NCBI RefSeq assembly: GCF_001403795.1
Contig: NZ_CXSU01000012.1
Span: 1-64,000, forward strand
Source: Jannaschia donghaensis
Lineage (GTDB): Bacteria; Pseudomonadota; Alphaproteobacteria; Rhodobacterales; Rhodobacteraceae
Reading direction: 5' to 3'
DNA length: 64,000 nt
Position numbers and translations under genes: made by a program. Under the pieces are notes generated by a model. It searched no databases and was not told where the DNA came from. It was given only the letters and a program-made list of their open reading frames with translations. Below are positions 40,946-51,200 of this stretch, in pieces. Every line of letters begins with the position of its first letter. Positions within the stretch are counted from its first letter, which is position 1.

Positions 40946-43900
40946 TCAGGTCCGCCCGAACCGCTCCACCAACCCGCGGATCGAGTTGGAACGCGGCGTC
41001 CAGAGGCCCCGGTCGATGGCTTCCTGCAACCGGTCGGCGATGTCGGCCAGCGCGGGGGCGTTGGCGTTTTCGATGAAGTCGCGGGTGTCGTCGTCCTCCA
41101 GCACGGCCTGCGCCACGAGGTCGAAGTGGTGGTCGCGCACGGCCCCGGTCGTGGCGGCGAAGGCGAAGAGGTAGTCGACCGTCGCCGCGATCTCGAACGC
41201 GCCCTTGTAGCCGTGGCGTTTGACGCCCGCGATCCATTTTGGGTTCACCACGCGGGAGCGGACAACGCGGCCGATTTCGTCCTCCAGGGTGCGGATGACG
41301 GGGCGTTCGGGGCGCGAATGGTCGTTGTGGTAAACGGGGCGTTTCTTGTCCTGGAGCATTTCGACGGCGGCGGCGGCCCCGCCTTCGAATTGGTAATAGT
41401 CGTCGGAATCGAGGATGTCGTGTTCGCGGTTGTCCTGGTTCTGGACGATGGCCTCGACCTGAGTGAGGCGCTGGCGCAGGCCGTCGTGGTCGGCGGTTCC
41501 TTCGCCCGAACCGTAGGCGTAGCCGCCCCATTCGACGTAAGCCTTGCCCAGATCGGCGGTGTCGGCCCAGAGTTTCTCGTCGATCATGGCTTGCAGGCCG
41601 GCACCGTAGGCCCCGGGTTTGGAGCCATAGACGCGGGAGGGCGATTGTCCGGCGCGGAACCTTGCAGCGGCCGGATTGTCCGCTTCGGGTTCATCAAGCT
41701 TTTGAACGGCGCGGGCGGCGGCGTCGACCAATGCCATCTGCTGCGGGAAGGCGTCGCGGAAGAAGCCCGACACACGCAGGGTGATGTCGACGCGGGGGCG
41801 GCCTAGGGCGGTCGCGGGGATGATCTCGAACCCGACGACGCGGCGGTTGGCGGCGTCCCACCGGGGTTTGACGCCCATGAGCGCCAGCGCCTGCGCGATG
41901 TCGTCGCCGCCGGTGCGCATGTTGGCCGTGCCCCACGCGGTGACCAGCATGGCGCGCGGCCAGTCGCCGTGGTCCTGCAGGTGGCGGTCGAGCAGGAGGG
42001 AGGCGGATTTCCAGCCGAGTTTCCACGCGGTCGGTGTCGGCACCGCGCGGCTGTCGACGGAGTAGAAATTGCGGCCCGTGGGCAGGACGTCGGGCCGCCC
42101 GCGGGTCGGCGCGCCGGAGGGGGCGGGGGGCACGAACCGACCGGCGAGGCCCGTGAGAAGGCCGTCGATTTCGGCGGGACCACAGGCGCGGAGGGTCGCG
42201 CGGAGGGTGCGCGCCTCGGCCAGGACGGCGGTTGTGGCGGGGCCGGGGGAGGGGGTGTCGGCGCGCAGAAGGCGGGCCGAGTAGTCTTCGATGCGCTCGA
42301 CAGTGTCGCCCATCGTGCGCCAAGGGTCATCGCCGGTCAGGACGTCGGGGCGCGGGCCTTGCCACGCTTCGGCCATGTCGCAGTCGAGCGGGTCGAAGGG
42401 CAGGGCAAGGTCGGCGGCGATGGCGCGGGGCAGGGAAGCATCGTCGCCGCGCGGGAGACGCAGGAGGGCTTGGAGCAGATCGTCCTGAAGGCGGCCCTCG
42501 GGGGATTGGCCGAAGATGTGCAGACCGTCGCGGATCTGCGCCTCCTTGAGGTCGCAGAGGTAGGCGTCGAGCTTGGCCAGGTCGCCCTCGTCGCCCGCGA
42601 ATCCTGCGTCGATATCGAGGCCCGTGACGGCGGCCAGCGAGAGGATTTCGGTGCGCAGCAGGTCGATGCGGCGGGGATCGACGCCGGCGGCTTCGTAGTA
42701 TTCGTCGACCAGCGCCTCCAGGTCGCGCATCGGGCCGTAGGATTCCGCGCGGGTCAGCGGCGGGGTCAGGTGATCGACGATGACGGCCTGCGCCCGGCGC
42801 TTGGCCTGCGTGCCCTCGCCGGGGTCGTTGACGATGAACGGGTAGAGGTGAGGCAGGGGGCCGAGCGCGATTTCAGGCCAGTCGGTGTCGCCCAAGGCGA
42901 CGGCGCGCCCCGGCAGCCATTCGAGATTGCCGTGTTTGCCCATGTGGACGATGGCGTCCGATTGCGCGCGCAGCCAGGCGTAGAACGCGAGGTAGTTGTG
43001 AGGCGGAACCAGGTCGGGGGAATGGTAGCTGTCGGTGGGATCGACGTTATAGCCGCGTGCCGGTTGGAGCGCGATGTGGACGTTGCCGAAGCGGTGGATC
43101 GACAGGGCGAAGTGATCGTCGGCGAGGAAGGGATCGGCGTCGGGCAGACCCCAGCGGTCTTCGATCTGTTGGCGGGCGGCCAGGGGGAGGGTGGCATAGA
43201 AATCGCGGTAGTCGGCCAGGGAAAGGCGTTCGCCGCCTTGGCGGTCGGCGCGATCGGTCAGCCAATTGGTCGGGCCGGCCATGATCTGCGCCATGAGGGC
43301 CGCGCTGTCGGGCGGGGGGGCCGTGTCGTAGCCTTCGCGGGCCAGTTCGCGCATGACGTGAAGGGTCGCGGCGGGCGTGTCGAGGCCGACGCCGTTGGCC
43401 AATCGCCCGTCGCGGTTGGGGTAGTTGGCGAGGACGAGCGCGACGCGGCGGTCGGCGGGCGCGGTGCGGCGCAGGGCGCACCAATTGGCCATCAGGTCGG
43501 CGACGAAGGCGATGCGGTCGCCGGCGGCCTTCCACGTCGCGATCGGGCATTCGGTGGCGTCGTCGAAGAAGGCTTCGCCCTTGAAGCCGATGGCGCGGGT
43601 CAGGACGCGACCGTCGAGTTCGGGCAGGCTGACGTTCATGGCGATGTCGCGCGCCGACAGGCCGGTCAGGCCATCTTCCCAAGCCGTCTCCGTCCCGCCC
43701 GACAGGACGGCCTGGAAGACGGGGGCGGCGTTGGCGAAGGTCGCGGAAAGGGGGTTCTGCGCCGGGTCGCCGACGGCGAAGGACGTCAGATTGACGATTG
43801 CGTCGGGCGGCGTGTCGGTGAACAGCGATTGCAGGGTCGCCTGGCTGACCGGATCCTTGAGCGAGGCGACGAAGACCGGCAGCGGGTTCAGCCCCTTGCG

Positions 43901-44575
43901 CACAAGCGCCTTCACCAGCCGGTTGACCGGGTTGAGACCCGCGCCCTGCAACAGCGCGCGGTAGAACACGACCGGGACGGTGGGGGCCCCGTCGGTCCAG
44001 CCCGCGCGCAGGTCGGTCATCGACGTGTCGGATTGACCGGGCCAGTAGAGGCCCGCGCGCAGCAGGGGACGGGCTGGGGCGGGGCGGTCGGTGCCGTCGA
44101 TCATCGCGCGGGCATGGGCCAGGAAGGTCGTGGCGTTTTGCGGCCCGCCTTCGACCAGACAGGACCACAGCGCGTCGTAATCCGTGTCCGAGACGGTCGA
44201 CAGGTCGCGCAATTCGGCGTCGGGTTTGTCGTCACCGGGGAGGGCGGCGAAGGGCACGCCGGATTCAAACAGGCGGGCGGCATATTGCTCCAACCCGTAG
44301 GTCCAGTAACCGCGCCCGCCAAGGATGCGGGCGACGACGAGTTTGGATTTCGTCGCGCAGGCGTCGAGGTGCAGATCGACGGACATCGGGTGGCGCAGAT
44401 GCATCAGCGAGGCAAGGCGCAAGGACGGGGCCGCGTCCATCGCGGCGCGGGCCTGCGACAGGGCGGCGAGTTCGGTATCGGCGGCGGTGATGACCACCAG
44501 ATCGGCGGGCGTCTGACCCAGGTCGACGGGTTCGCCATCGTCGATGGCGCCGGGCTGTGCGGCAAGCAGATGCAT
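40946..44575 (-). CDS. cobN: Cobaltochelatase subunit CobN
   Basis: CobN is the large subunit of the ATP-dependent CobNST chelatase that inserts cobalt into hydrogenobyrinate a,c-diamide in aerobic B12 synthesis. The 1209-residue length and the conserved blocks (DACATKSKLVVARILGG, HMGKHGNLEWLPG, AWGTANMRTGGDDIAQAL, YGAGLQAMIDEKLWA) fit. ATG at 44575 gives MHLLAAQPGAIDDGEPVDL. cobS and cobT are not in the window. No riboswitch precedes it in the 77-bp gap to psuG, so it may be transcribed from its own promoter. Confidence 0.95.
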   Translation of the reverse strand: MHLLAAQPGAIDDGEPVDLGQTPADLVVITAADTELAALSQARAAMDAAPSLRLASLMHLRHPMSVDLHLDACATKSKLVVARILGGRGYWTYGLEQYAARLFESGVPFAALPGDDKPDAELRDLSTVSDTDYDALWSCLVEGGPQNATTFLAHARAMIDGTDRPAPARPLLRAGLYWPGQSDTSMTDLRAGWTDGAPTVPVVFYRALLQGAGLNPVNRLVKALVRKGLNPLPVFVASLKDPVSQATLQSLFTDTPPDAIVNLTSFAVGDPAQNPLSATFANAAPVFQAVLSGGTETAWEDGLTGLSARDIAMNVSLPELDGRVLTRAIGFKGEAFFDDATECPIATWKAAGDRIAFVADLMANWCALRRTAPADRRVALVLANYPNRDGRLANGVGLDTPAATLHVMRELAREGYDTAPPPDSAALMAQIMAGPTNWLTDRADRQGGERLSLADYRDFYATLPLAARQQIEDRWGLPDADPFLADDHFALSIHRFGNVHIALQPARGYNVDPTDSYHSPDLVPPHNYLAFYAWLRAQSDAIVHMGKHGNLEWLPGRAVALGDTDWPEIALGPLPHLYPFIVNDPGEGTQAKRRAQAVIVDHLTPPLTRAESYGPMRDLEALVDEYYEAAGVDPRRIDLLRTEILSLAAVTGLDIDAGFAGDEGDLAKLDAYLCDLKEAQIRDGLHIFGQSPEGRLQDDLLQALLRLPRGDDASLPRAIAADLALPFDPLDCDMAEAWQGPRPDVLTGDDPWRTMGDTVERIEDYSARLLRADTPSPGPATTAVLAEARTLRATLRACGPAEIDGLLTGLAGRFVPPAPSGAPTRGRPDVLPTGRNFYSVDSRAVPTPTAWKLGWKSASLLLDRHLQDHGDWPRAMLVTAWGTANMRTGGDDIAQALALMGVKPRWDAANRRVVGFEIIPATALGRPRVDITLRVSGFFRDAFPQQMALVDAAARAVQKLDEPEADNPAAARFRAGQSPSRVYGSKPGAYGAGLQAMIDEKLWADTADLGKAYVEWGGYAYGSGEGTADHDGLRQRLTQVEAIVQNQDNREHDILDSDDYYQFEGGAAAAVEMLQDKKRPVYHNDHSRPERPVIRTLEDEIGRVVRSRVVNPKWIAGVKRHGYKGAFEIAATVDYLFAFAATTGAVRDHHFDLVAQAVLEDDDTRDFIENANAPALADIADRLQEAIDRGLWTPRSNSIRGLVERFGRT

Positions 44576-44652
44576 GGGCGGTCTCCTGTCGCGTCGGGGT
44601 TTGCGGGACCGGGGCTTTGGGTGCAAGAGGGGGCAAATTCAGGAGCGATGCC

Positions 44653-45561
44653 GTGACCCAGATGACCGATGTTTCGATGAGCGATGAAGTGGCGACGGCC
44701 CTGGCGCAGGGGCGCGCCGTGGTCGCGCTGGAATCGACGATCATCAGCCATGGAATGCCCTGGCCGCGCAACGCCGACGTCGCGATGCAGGTCGAACAGG
44801 CGGTGCGCGACCAGGGTGCCGTGCCCGCGACGATCGCGGTGATCGAAGGGCAGCTGTGCGCCGGTCTGACCCCCGATCAGGTGGAGCGGCTGGCCAAGGA
44901 TACTGGCGTGGTGAAGGCCGCGTCGCGCGATCTGGGGGCCTGCATCGTCAAGGGGCTGACGGCCGGGACGACGGTATCGGCCACGATGCGGATCGCCGCA
45001 TTGGCCGGGATCGGGGTGTTCGCGACGGGCGGCATCGGCGGGGTGCACCGGGGCGACGGGATGGATGTGTCGGCGGATCTGACGGAGCTGGCCTGCACGG
45101 ATGTTCTGGTGGTCTGCGCTGGGGTGAAGTCGATCCTGGACATTCCGCGCACCATCGAGGCGTTGGAGACGTTGCGGGTGCCCGTCGCCGTGTACGGCGC
45201 GGATGAATTCCCCGCGTTCTATACCGCCCAGTCCGGCGTGACAGCCGGGGAGCGGTTCGACGACGCGCGCGACATCGCCGCCGTCTGGGCGGCGAACCGG
45301 GCGGTGGGACTGGGCACGGGGATGCTGGTCGCCAACCCGATTCCGGCGGAGCACGCGCTGGATGCGCGCGAAATCGGCGCGACGATCGACGCGGCGCTGG
45401 CGGCGGCGGACGCGCAGGGCGTGTCGGGCAAGGATGTCACGCCGTTCCTGCTGGGCCGGTTGAACGCGGTCACAGAGGGCAAGGCGCTGGGGGCGAATAT
45501 CGAGCTGGTGCTGAACAACGCGCGTCTTGCGGGGCGGATCGCTGTGGCGGCGGTGGGCTAG
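44653..45561 (+). CDS. psuG: Pseudouridine-5'-phosphate glycosidase
   Basis: PsuG reversibly splits pseudouridine 5'-phosphate into uracil and ribose 5-phosphate. The 302-residue protein has the family motifs VVALESTIISHGMPWPRN, GVFATGGIGGVHRG, and TPFLLGRLNAVTEGKALGANIELVLNNA. GTG at 44653 follows GGAG; ATGs at 44662 and 44677 are alternatives. The usual partner kinase (PsuK, PfkB family) is not adjacent. It interrupts the cobalamin genes on the opposite strand. Confidence 0.93.
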   Translation: MTQMTDVSMSDEVATALAQGRAVVALESTIISHGMPWPRNADVAMQVEQAVRDQGAVPATIAVIEGQLCAGLTPDQVERLAKDTGVVKAASRDLGACIVKGLTAGTTVSATMRIAALAGIGVFATGGIGGVHRGDGMDVSADLTELACTDVLVVCAGVKSILDIPRTIEALETLRVPVAVYGADEFPAFYTAQSGVTAGERFDDARDIAAVWAANRAVGLGTGMLVANPIPAEHALDAREIGATIDAALAAADAQGVSGKDVTPFLLGRLNAVTEGKALGANIELVLNNARLAGRIAVAAVG

Positions 45562-46004
45562 GGCAGGCGTTCGAAGAACAGGCTGAACGGGGCGTCTTCG
45601 TAGTCGCCGAAAGGGCCGCGTTCGGTGAAGCCGTGGCGACGGTAGAGGCGGTGCGCGGCGTCGAGGCCGGTGCCGGTTTCAAGGCGCAGGATCGGGGCGC
45701 CTTCGCGGGCGGCAAGCGCGATGAGGTGGCGCAGGATCGCGTCGCCGACGCCAAGGCCGCGGGCGTTAGGATCGGTGAACATGCTTTTTACCTCGGCGTA
45801 GCCGTCGCGCAGCGCGATGGCCCCGGTGCCCAGCGTCGAATCGCCGTCGGTGGCTGCGACGAAGCGGATATCGGGCGCGGCAAGGGCGACGGTGTCGAGG
45901 ACGTGGTTCGCCTCGGCCGGGAAGAGGCGGCCCATCAGCGCGTGGCTTTGCGCCAGCAGCGCGGCGGGGCCCGGCGACGCGGGGTCGGCGGGCCCGATTT
46001 TCAC
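45558..46004 (-). CDS. GNAT-family N-acetyltransferase
   Basis: A 148-residue acetyltransferase with the acetyl-CoA loop VKSMFTDPNARGLGVGDAIL and a C-terminal YRRHGFTERGPFGDY. GTG at 46004 overlaps the cobW stop as GTGA, so it belongs to the riboswitch-controlled hupE-cobW unit. Acceptor unknown. Confidence 0.85.
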   Translation of the reverse strand: MKIGPADPASPGPAALLAQSHALMGRLFPAEANHVLDTVALAAPDIRFVAATDGDSTLGTGAIALRDGYAEVKSMFTDPNARGLGVGDAILRHLIALAAREGAPILRLETGTGLDAAHRLYRRHGFTERGPFGDYEDAPFSLFFERLP

Positions 46005-47062
46005 TGAAGCGCGGCGGTGATGGCGGCCCGGTCGAGCCCGGCCTGACCGATCACGACCAGGCGCGCGCCGCGTGTGTCGGTGCCCAGGGGCCGGTCGAAG
46101 TAGTGATCGACGCGGGGGCCGACGGCCTGCACCGTCAGGCGCATGGGCTTACCTGCGACGCTGGCGAAACCCTTGAGGCGCAGAATGTCGTGGCTGCGGA
46201 TGACGTCCGACACCTTGGTCGCGAATTGCGCCGGATCGGTGACTTCGGGGGCATCGACGATGAAACTCTCGAAGGCGTCGTGGCCGTGTTCGTGTTCGTG
46301 GTGATGGTCGTCGTGGCCGTCGTCGTGATCATCGTCGTCATGGTGGTGATGGACCTCGTGGCGGGCGGAGATGTCGTCTTCCGCGCCTTGACCCCGGCCC
46401 AGCAGGACGTCGACCGGGAGGGCCCCTTGCGTGGCCGAGATGACCTGCACGCCGTCGCGAGATTCGCCCTTGAGGCGGGCTACGAGGGCGGCGGTGCCGT
46501 CGCCCAGCAGGTCGGCCTTGTTCACCACGATCATGTCGGCGCAGGCGACCTGATCGGCGTAGAGGTCCGACAGCGGCGTTTCGTGGTCGAGGCCGTCGTC
46601 GGCGGCCCGCTGCGCGTCGACGGCCGCGACGTTCGACGCGAAGGTCCCTGCGGCGACGGCGGGTCCATCGAGGACGGTGACGACGCCGTCGACGGTCACC
46701 TTGGTCTTCAGACCGGGCCAGTTGAAGGCGCGGACGAGGGGCTGGGGCAGGGCCAGGCCGGAGGTTTCGATGACGATATGGTCAGGGGGTGTTTCGCGCG
46801 CCAGCAGCGCCTCCATCGTGGGGATGAAGTCGTCGGCGACGGTGCAGCAGATGCAGCCGTTCGACAGCTCCACCACGTCGTCGTCGGAGCAATTTTCGAT
46901 GCCGCAGCCCTTGAGGATGCCGCCGTCGACGCCCAGATCCCCGAATTCGTTGATGATGAGGGCAATGCGGCGCCCATCGGCGTTTTGCAGCAAATGCCGG
47001 ATGAGGGTGGTTTTGCCAGCCCCGAGGAAGCCGGTGACGATAGTGGCGGGGATCTTGGCCAT
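46001..47062 (-). CDS. cobW: CobW-type COG0523 GTPase, cobalt metallochaperone candidate
   Basis: The 353-residue G3E GTPase has Walker A GFLGAGKTT (11-19), the metal site CICC at 70-73, NKAD at 181-184, and a long His/Asp-rich stretch at about 235-262 that can bind metal. A C-terminal CobW_C domain (about 265-353) follows. In cobalamin loci CobW is thought to deliver cobalt to CobNST. ATG at 47062 lies just after an intrinsic terminator in the leader from hupE. Confidence 0.92.
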   Translation of the reverse strand: MAKIPATIVTGFLGAGKTTLIRHLLQNADGRRIALIINEFGDLGVDGGILKGCGIENCSDDDVVELSNGCICCTVADDFIPTMEALLARETPPDHIVIETSGLALPQPLVRAFNWPGLKTKVTVDGVVTVLDGPAVAAGTFASNVAAVDAQRAADDGLDHETPLSDLYADQVACADMIVVNKADLLGDGTAALVARLKGESRDGVQVISATQGALPVDVLLGRGQGAEDDISARHEVHHHHDDDDHDDGHDDHHHEHEHGHDAFESFIVDAPEVTDPAQFATKVSDVIRSHDILRLKGFASVAGKPMRLTVQAVGPRVDHYFDRPLGTDTRGARLVVIGQAGLDRAAITAALQ

Positions 47063-47069
47063 GGGGCGC

Positions 47070-47112
47070 TCCGAAAAGAAAAGGGCCGCCGCGGGGTGTC
47101 GCGGCGGCCCGT
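47070..47112 (-). terminator. Intrinsic terminator/attenuator between hupE and cobW
   Basis: On the minus strand GGGCCGCCGC-type arms (47110-47101 and 47092-47083) enclose an eight-base loop and are followed by TTTTCTTTTC. It lies 15 bases after the hupE stop and before the cobW ribosome site, so it should reduce or gate cobW expression relative to hupE. Confidence 0.75.
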
Positions 47113-47126
47113 GTGGCATGGGTCGA

Positions 47127-47771
47127 TCAGCCGACGAGGGCGGCGACGATCGGGCCTTCGAGGATTTCGAGGCTGAGGAAGATGCCGACGCCGGCGACCA
47201 TGGCCCCGGCAAGGCGGGCGTTGATCGACGCCGCACCGGGGGCCGACAGGACGCGGCGCATCAGCAGGCCCGCACCGATGGCGATGGCGTATTGGATCGC
47301 CGCGAGGCCGATGAGATAGCCCGCGAGGACCGAACCGCCGAGCGCGCCTTCCTGCCCCGTCAGGGCACCGCCGAAGGCCGAGCCGTGGAACAGACCGAAG
47401 CCCGCGAAGAGCGCGGTGGCAACGGTGGGCGAAAGCGCGCGACCGGACGCGACGAGCGCGCCCAGCGTGACGAGGGACGCGACGATGGCGACTTCGGCCA
47501 GCGGCAGTGCGACGCCCGCAGCCATCAACGCGCAGCCCGCCAGCATGGCGGCGATATACGCGAGCGGCCCCTTGAGGGCTTGACCGGAATAGGCGGCGGC
47601 GATGCCCATCAGGGCCACGAAGAACAGGTGGTCGAAGCCGAGGACCGGGTGGCCGACGCCCGACAGAAGCCCCTGGGAAAAGGAGGTCATCGGTAGGCCG
47701 CCCAGCGGGTGGTGCGCCAGGGCGGGTGTGGCGGCGAGCGCGGCGGTCGCGGCGATCAGGAAGCGTTTCAT
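47127..47771 (-). CDS. hupE: HupE/UreJ-family permease, probable cobalt transporter
   Basis: A 214-residue membrane protein with a signal sequence ending ATPALA, a His motif HHPLGGLP at the mature N-terminus, GHPVLGFDHLFFVALMG in the first helices, and GLFHGSAFGG later, all typical of HupE/UreJ. HupE proteins move nickel or cobalt; the cobalamin riboswitch in the leader points to cobalt here. It is the first gene of the hupE-cobW-acetyltransferase unit. Confidence 0.88.
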   Translation of the reverse strand: MKRFLIAATAALAATPALAHHPLGGLPMTSFSQGLLSGVGHPVLGFDHLFFVALMGIAAAYSGQALKGPLAYIAAMLAGCALMAAGVALPLAEVAIVASLVTLGALVASGRALSPTVATALFAGFGLFHGSAFGGALTGQEGALGGSVLAGYLIGLAAIQYAIAIGAGLLMRRVLSAPGAASINARLAGAMVAGVGIFLSLEILEGPIVAALVG

Positions 47772-47889
47772 CTGTGGTCCCCTTCAAGGTCCTGTCTGAA
47801 GGGGTCGTGGCGGGAATACGGGCGTGTTCGGCCCAGCATCGCCCGTTCACGGAACACCCCGTCCGTTGTCATCGGTCCGCCGGTTGGCG

Positions 47890-48075
47890 GTGCAGGGCTG
47901 GTCTCCTGGCTTGCGGGTCGTGGCTTGGTGCCGCCTTCCCGGGATGTGGTCCCAGTGGCCTGTGGCACCGCGCTCACCGCTTACAGTCGCGGGGGCGGCT
48001 GCGGCATCGGGGTCCTGATTGGATCCCCCTCACCGCATTCCCATTTCATCCCCGTATGTGCGTTTAGCCGGGGAA
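47890..48075 (-). promoter_or_regulatory. Cobalamin riboswitch
   Basis: The minus strand between smc and hupE carries the conserved blocks of the AdoCbl riboswitch in order: GGGATGAAATGGGAATGCGG, GCCGC...CCCGCGACTGTAAGCGG, GCCACTGG, GGGAAGGC, and the B12-box AAGCCAGGAGACC (complement of 47900-47912). The box lies about 130 bases before the hupE ATG. Binding of adenosylcobalamin would be expected to shut down hupE-cobW. Confidence 0.93.
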
Positions 48076-48291
48076 CCTTGCCCGTCTTTGATGCGCCCGG
48101 ACGTCGCAGCGGTCAAGCGCGATTGCGCCGTGTTGGCGCGGGGGAACGACGTCTGCGGGGGTAATGCCGCAAACGTCGCGGCGGTGACGGTCGGGCGTGA
48201 GACGGACGATATGTTGTGGATAAAGCGCCTGTCTCCGCGAGATGATGCGTGTTGCCCTTGACCTGTGCGTCGGCGCGGCGACACTGCCCAG

Positions 48292-51200
48292 ATGCGGTTC
48301 TCTCGCCTACGCCTGCAAGGGTTCAAATCCTTCGTGGACCCGACCGACCTTGTCATTGCCGACGGGCTGACGGGGGTCGTGGGGCCGAACGGCTGCGGCA
48401 AGTCCAACCTGTTGGAGGCGTTGCGCTGGGTCATGGGCGAAAACCGCCCCACCGCGATGCGCGGCGGGGGGATGGAGGATGTGATCTTTGCCGGGGCCGC
48501 ATCGCGCCCGGCGCGCAACTTCGCCGAAGTCACGCTGGCGTTGGATAATTCGGAACGCACGGCCCCGGCGGCGTTCAACGACGCCGATGCGCTGGACGTC
48601 GTGCGACGCATCACGCGGGATGCGGGTTCCGCCTATAAGCTGAACGGGACGGACGTGCGGGCGCGGGATGTGCAGATGCTGTTCGCGGATGCATCGACCG
48701 GCGCGCATTCCCCGGCGCTGGTCCGGCAGGGTCAGATTTCGGAGCTGATCAACGCCAAGCCACAGAAACGACGTCGGATTCTGGAAGAAGCGGCGGGCAT
48801 CTCGGGGCTGTATCAACGACGGCACGAGGCGGAGCTGAAGCTGAACGCGACGGTCGCGAACCTGACGCGGGTCGACGACGTGGTCGAGCAATTGGCCACG
48901 CAGCTTGCCACGTTGGCCCGGCAGGCGCGGCAGGCCGCGCGGTACCGCGAGATCGGGACGAAACTGCGCCATGCGGAAGGATTGCTGCTGTACCGGCGGT
49001 GGCGCGAAGCGGAGGAGGCGCGGGCCGCCGCCGAAGCGACGTTGCGCGCGCGTTTTACCGATGCCGCGACGGCGGAGCGTCTGGCCGTCGCGGCTGAAAC
49101 AGCACGGGCCGCAGCCGAGGCGGCGATGCCCCCCCTGCGCGAGGAGGAGGCGGTCGCGGGTGCGGTGCTGCAGCGGCTGAATGTGCAGCGCGACACCCTG
49201 ACCGAACGCGAGACGCAGGCCCGCGAGGCGATTCGCCGACTGGAGGCGCGGTTGGCGCAACTGGCGACCGACGCGGCGCGGGAAGGCACGCTGAACACGG
49301 ACGCCGGGGAGACGATCGCTCGTTTGGCGGCCGAAGAAATGGACCTGACGGAGGCTGATGCCGGGCAAGACGCCGCGCTGGCCGAAGCGCAGGCAGCGGC
49401 GGTCGAGGCCGGTGCCGTCCTTGCCACGCGGGAGGAGGAGTTGTCGACGCTGACCGAAGATCTGGCCCGGTTGTCGGCGCGCCACCAGTCGGTCACCCGG
49501 ATGGCGCAGGACGCCGATGCGCGGCTGATCAAGATCGAAGACCAGGCCGCCGCGGCGCGCGATCAGGCAAAGGCGGCGCAGGTCACACTGGGCGAGGTGG
49601 ACGGGCAGGCGGCGGAGGCCTTGGCCGCACAGACCCTTGCGCAGGATGCGGCAACGGCGGCGGAGGCGGGGATGGTCGCGGCCGAGGCGGCGCGCGAAGC
49701 CGCCCAGGATGACGAGGGCAGGGCGCGCACCGAGCGGGCCGAGGCCGAGGGCGTGGCGAACACCCTTGGGGCGGAGGCGACGGCGCTGGCCAAGCTGCTG
49801 GCGCGCGATTCTGCGGAAGGGGAGCCGCTGCTGGACCGGGTCACGGTCGCGCCGGGGTTCGAAGCGGCGCTGGGCGCGGCTTACGGCGACGATCTGCGTG
49901 CGTCCGAAGTGGGCGTGTCGGAGACGGAGGAGACCGGTTGGGCGCAGATGCCGCCCTATGACCGGGTGCCGCCGTTGCCCGACGGGATCGACCCGATCGG
50001 GCCGTTCGTCGAAGCCCCGGACGTCATGGGCCGGCGCCTGTCGCAGATCGGGCTGGTAGACGCGGAGCAGGCCGCACAGATGCAGCCGCGCCTGCAACCG
50101 GGTCAGGTGCTGGTGTCGACCGAGGGCGATTTGTGGCGGTGGGACGGGTACCGGGTGTCGGCGGATGCCGCGCCGTCGTCCGCGGCGCTGCGCCTGCAAC
50201 AGGTGAACCGGCTGGCATCGCTGCGTCAGGATCTGGAGGAGGCGACGAGCCGGGCCGACGGCACGCGCGCCGCGCACGAGGCGCTGGTCCTGACCCTGAC
50301 CCGGCGCAAGACGGCCGAGGCGGATGCGCGGGAGGCGCGGCGCGCGGCCGACCGCGCGCTGACCGAGGCGGGGCGCCGGCTGGCACAGGCCGAGGGGGCC
50401 AAGGGCACGGCGGCGTCCCGGCTTGAATCGGCGCAGATGGCCGTCGCGCGCTACGAGAGCGAGATGCTGGAGGCGCGGGAGGCGCAGCGCGAGGCCGAGG
50501 CGGCGCGTCGCGCGCTGGCCCCGCTGGAGGCGGCGCGTGCGGCGTTGGAGACGATCCGCACGACGGTGGAAGCGGCCCGCATGGCGATGATGGCGCGCCG
50601 CGCGCAGGCCGACGAGGTCAAGCGCGACGCGGAGGCGCGGGGGCGGCGGATGGGTCAGGTCGTCAAGGACCTGGCATCTTGGCGCGCGCGGCTGGACAGC
50701 GCCGACAGGCGGCTGGCGGAATTGACCGAACAGCGCGGCGCGGCGCAGGCGGAGCTGGACGCGGCAAGGGTGGTGCCCGCGGACCTTGCCGCGCAGCGCG
50801 ACGCATTGGCCGGAGAGATCGACCGGGCGCAGACGCGGCGGGCGGCCGCATCGGACGCCTTGGCAACCGCAGAGACGACGCTGCGCGAGACCACGCAGGC
50901 CACGCGCGACGCGGAGCGGACGGCCGGCGAGGCGCGGGAGGCGCGGGCGCGGGCCGAGGCACGGATGGACGCGGCGCGCGAAACGCTCGCCTATGCCGAA
51001 GGGCGCATCGAGGAGGCGCTGGATTGCACGCCGGCAGCCCTGTTGGAGGTTCTGGACGTCGACCCCGAAAGCCTGCCTGCGGCGGAAGCGATCGAGGGAC
51101 AGGTCAATGCGCTCAAGCGGCAACGCGACGCACTGGGGGCGGTCAATCTGCGCGCCGAGGAAGACGCGGCGGAGGTGGCGGCGGAGCACGATCTGCTGGT

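Noticed and set aside
41969-44656. Long plus-strand open frame opposite cobN
   Set aside because: A shadow of cobN in high-G+C DNA; the translation lacks family motifs and runs through the cobN start region.
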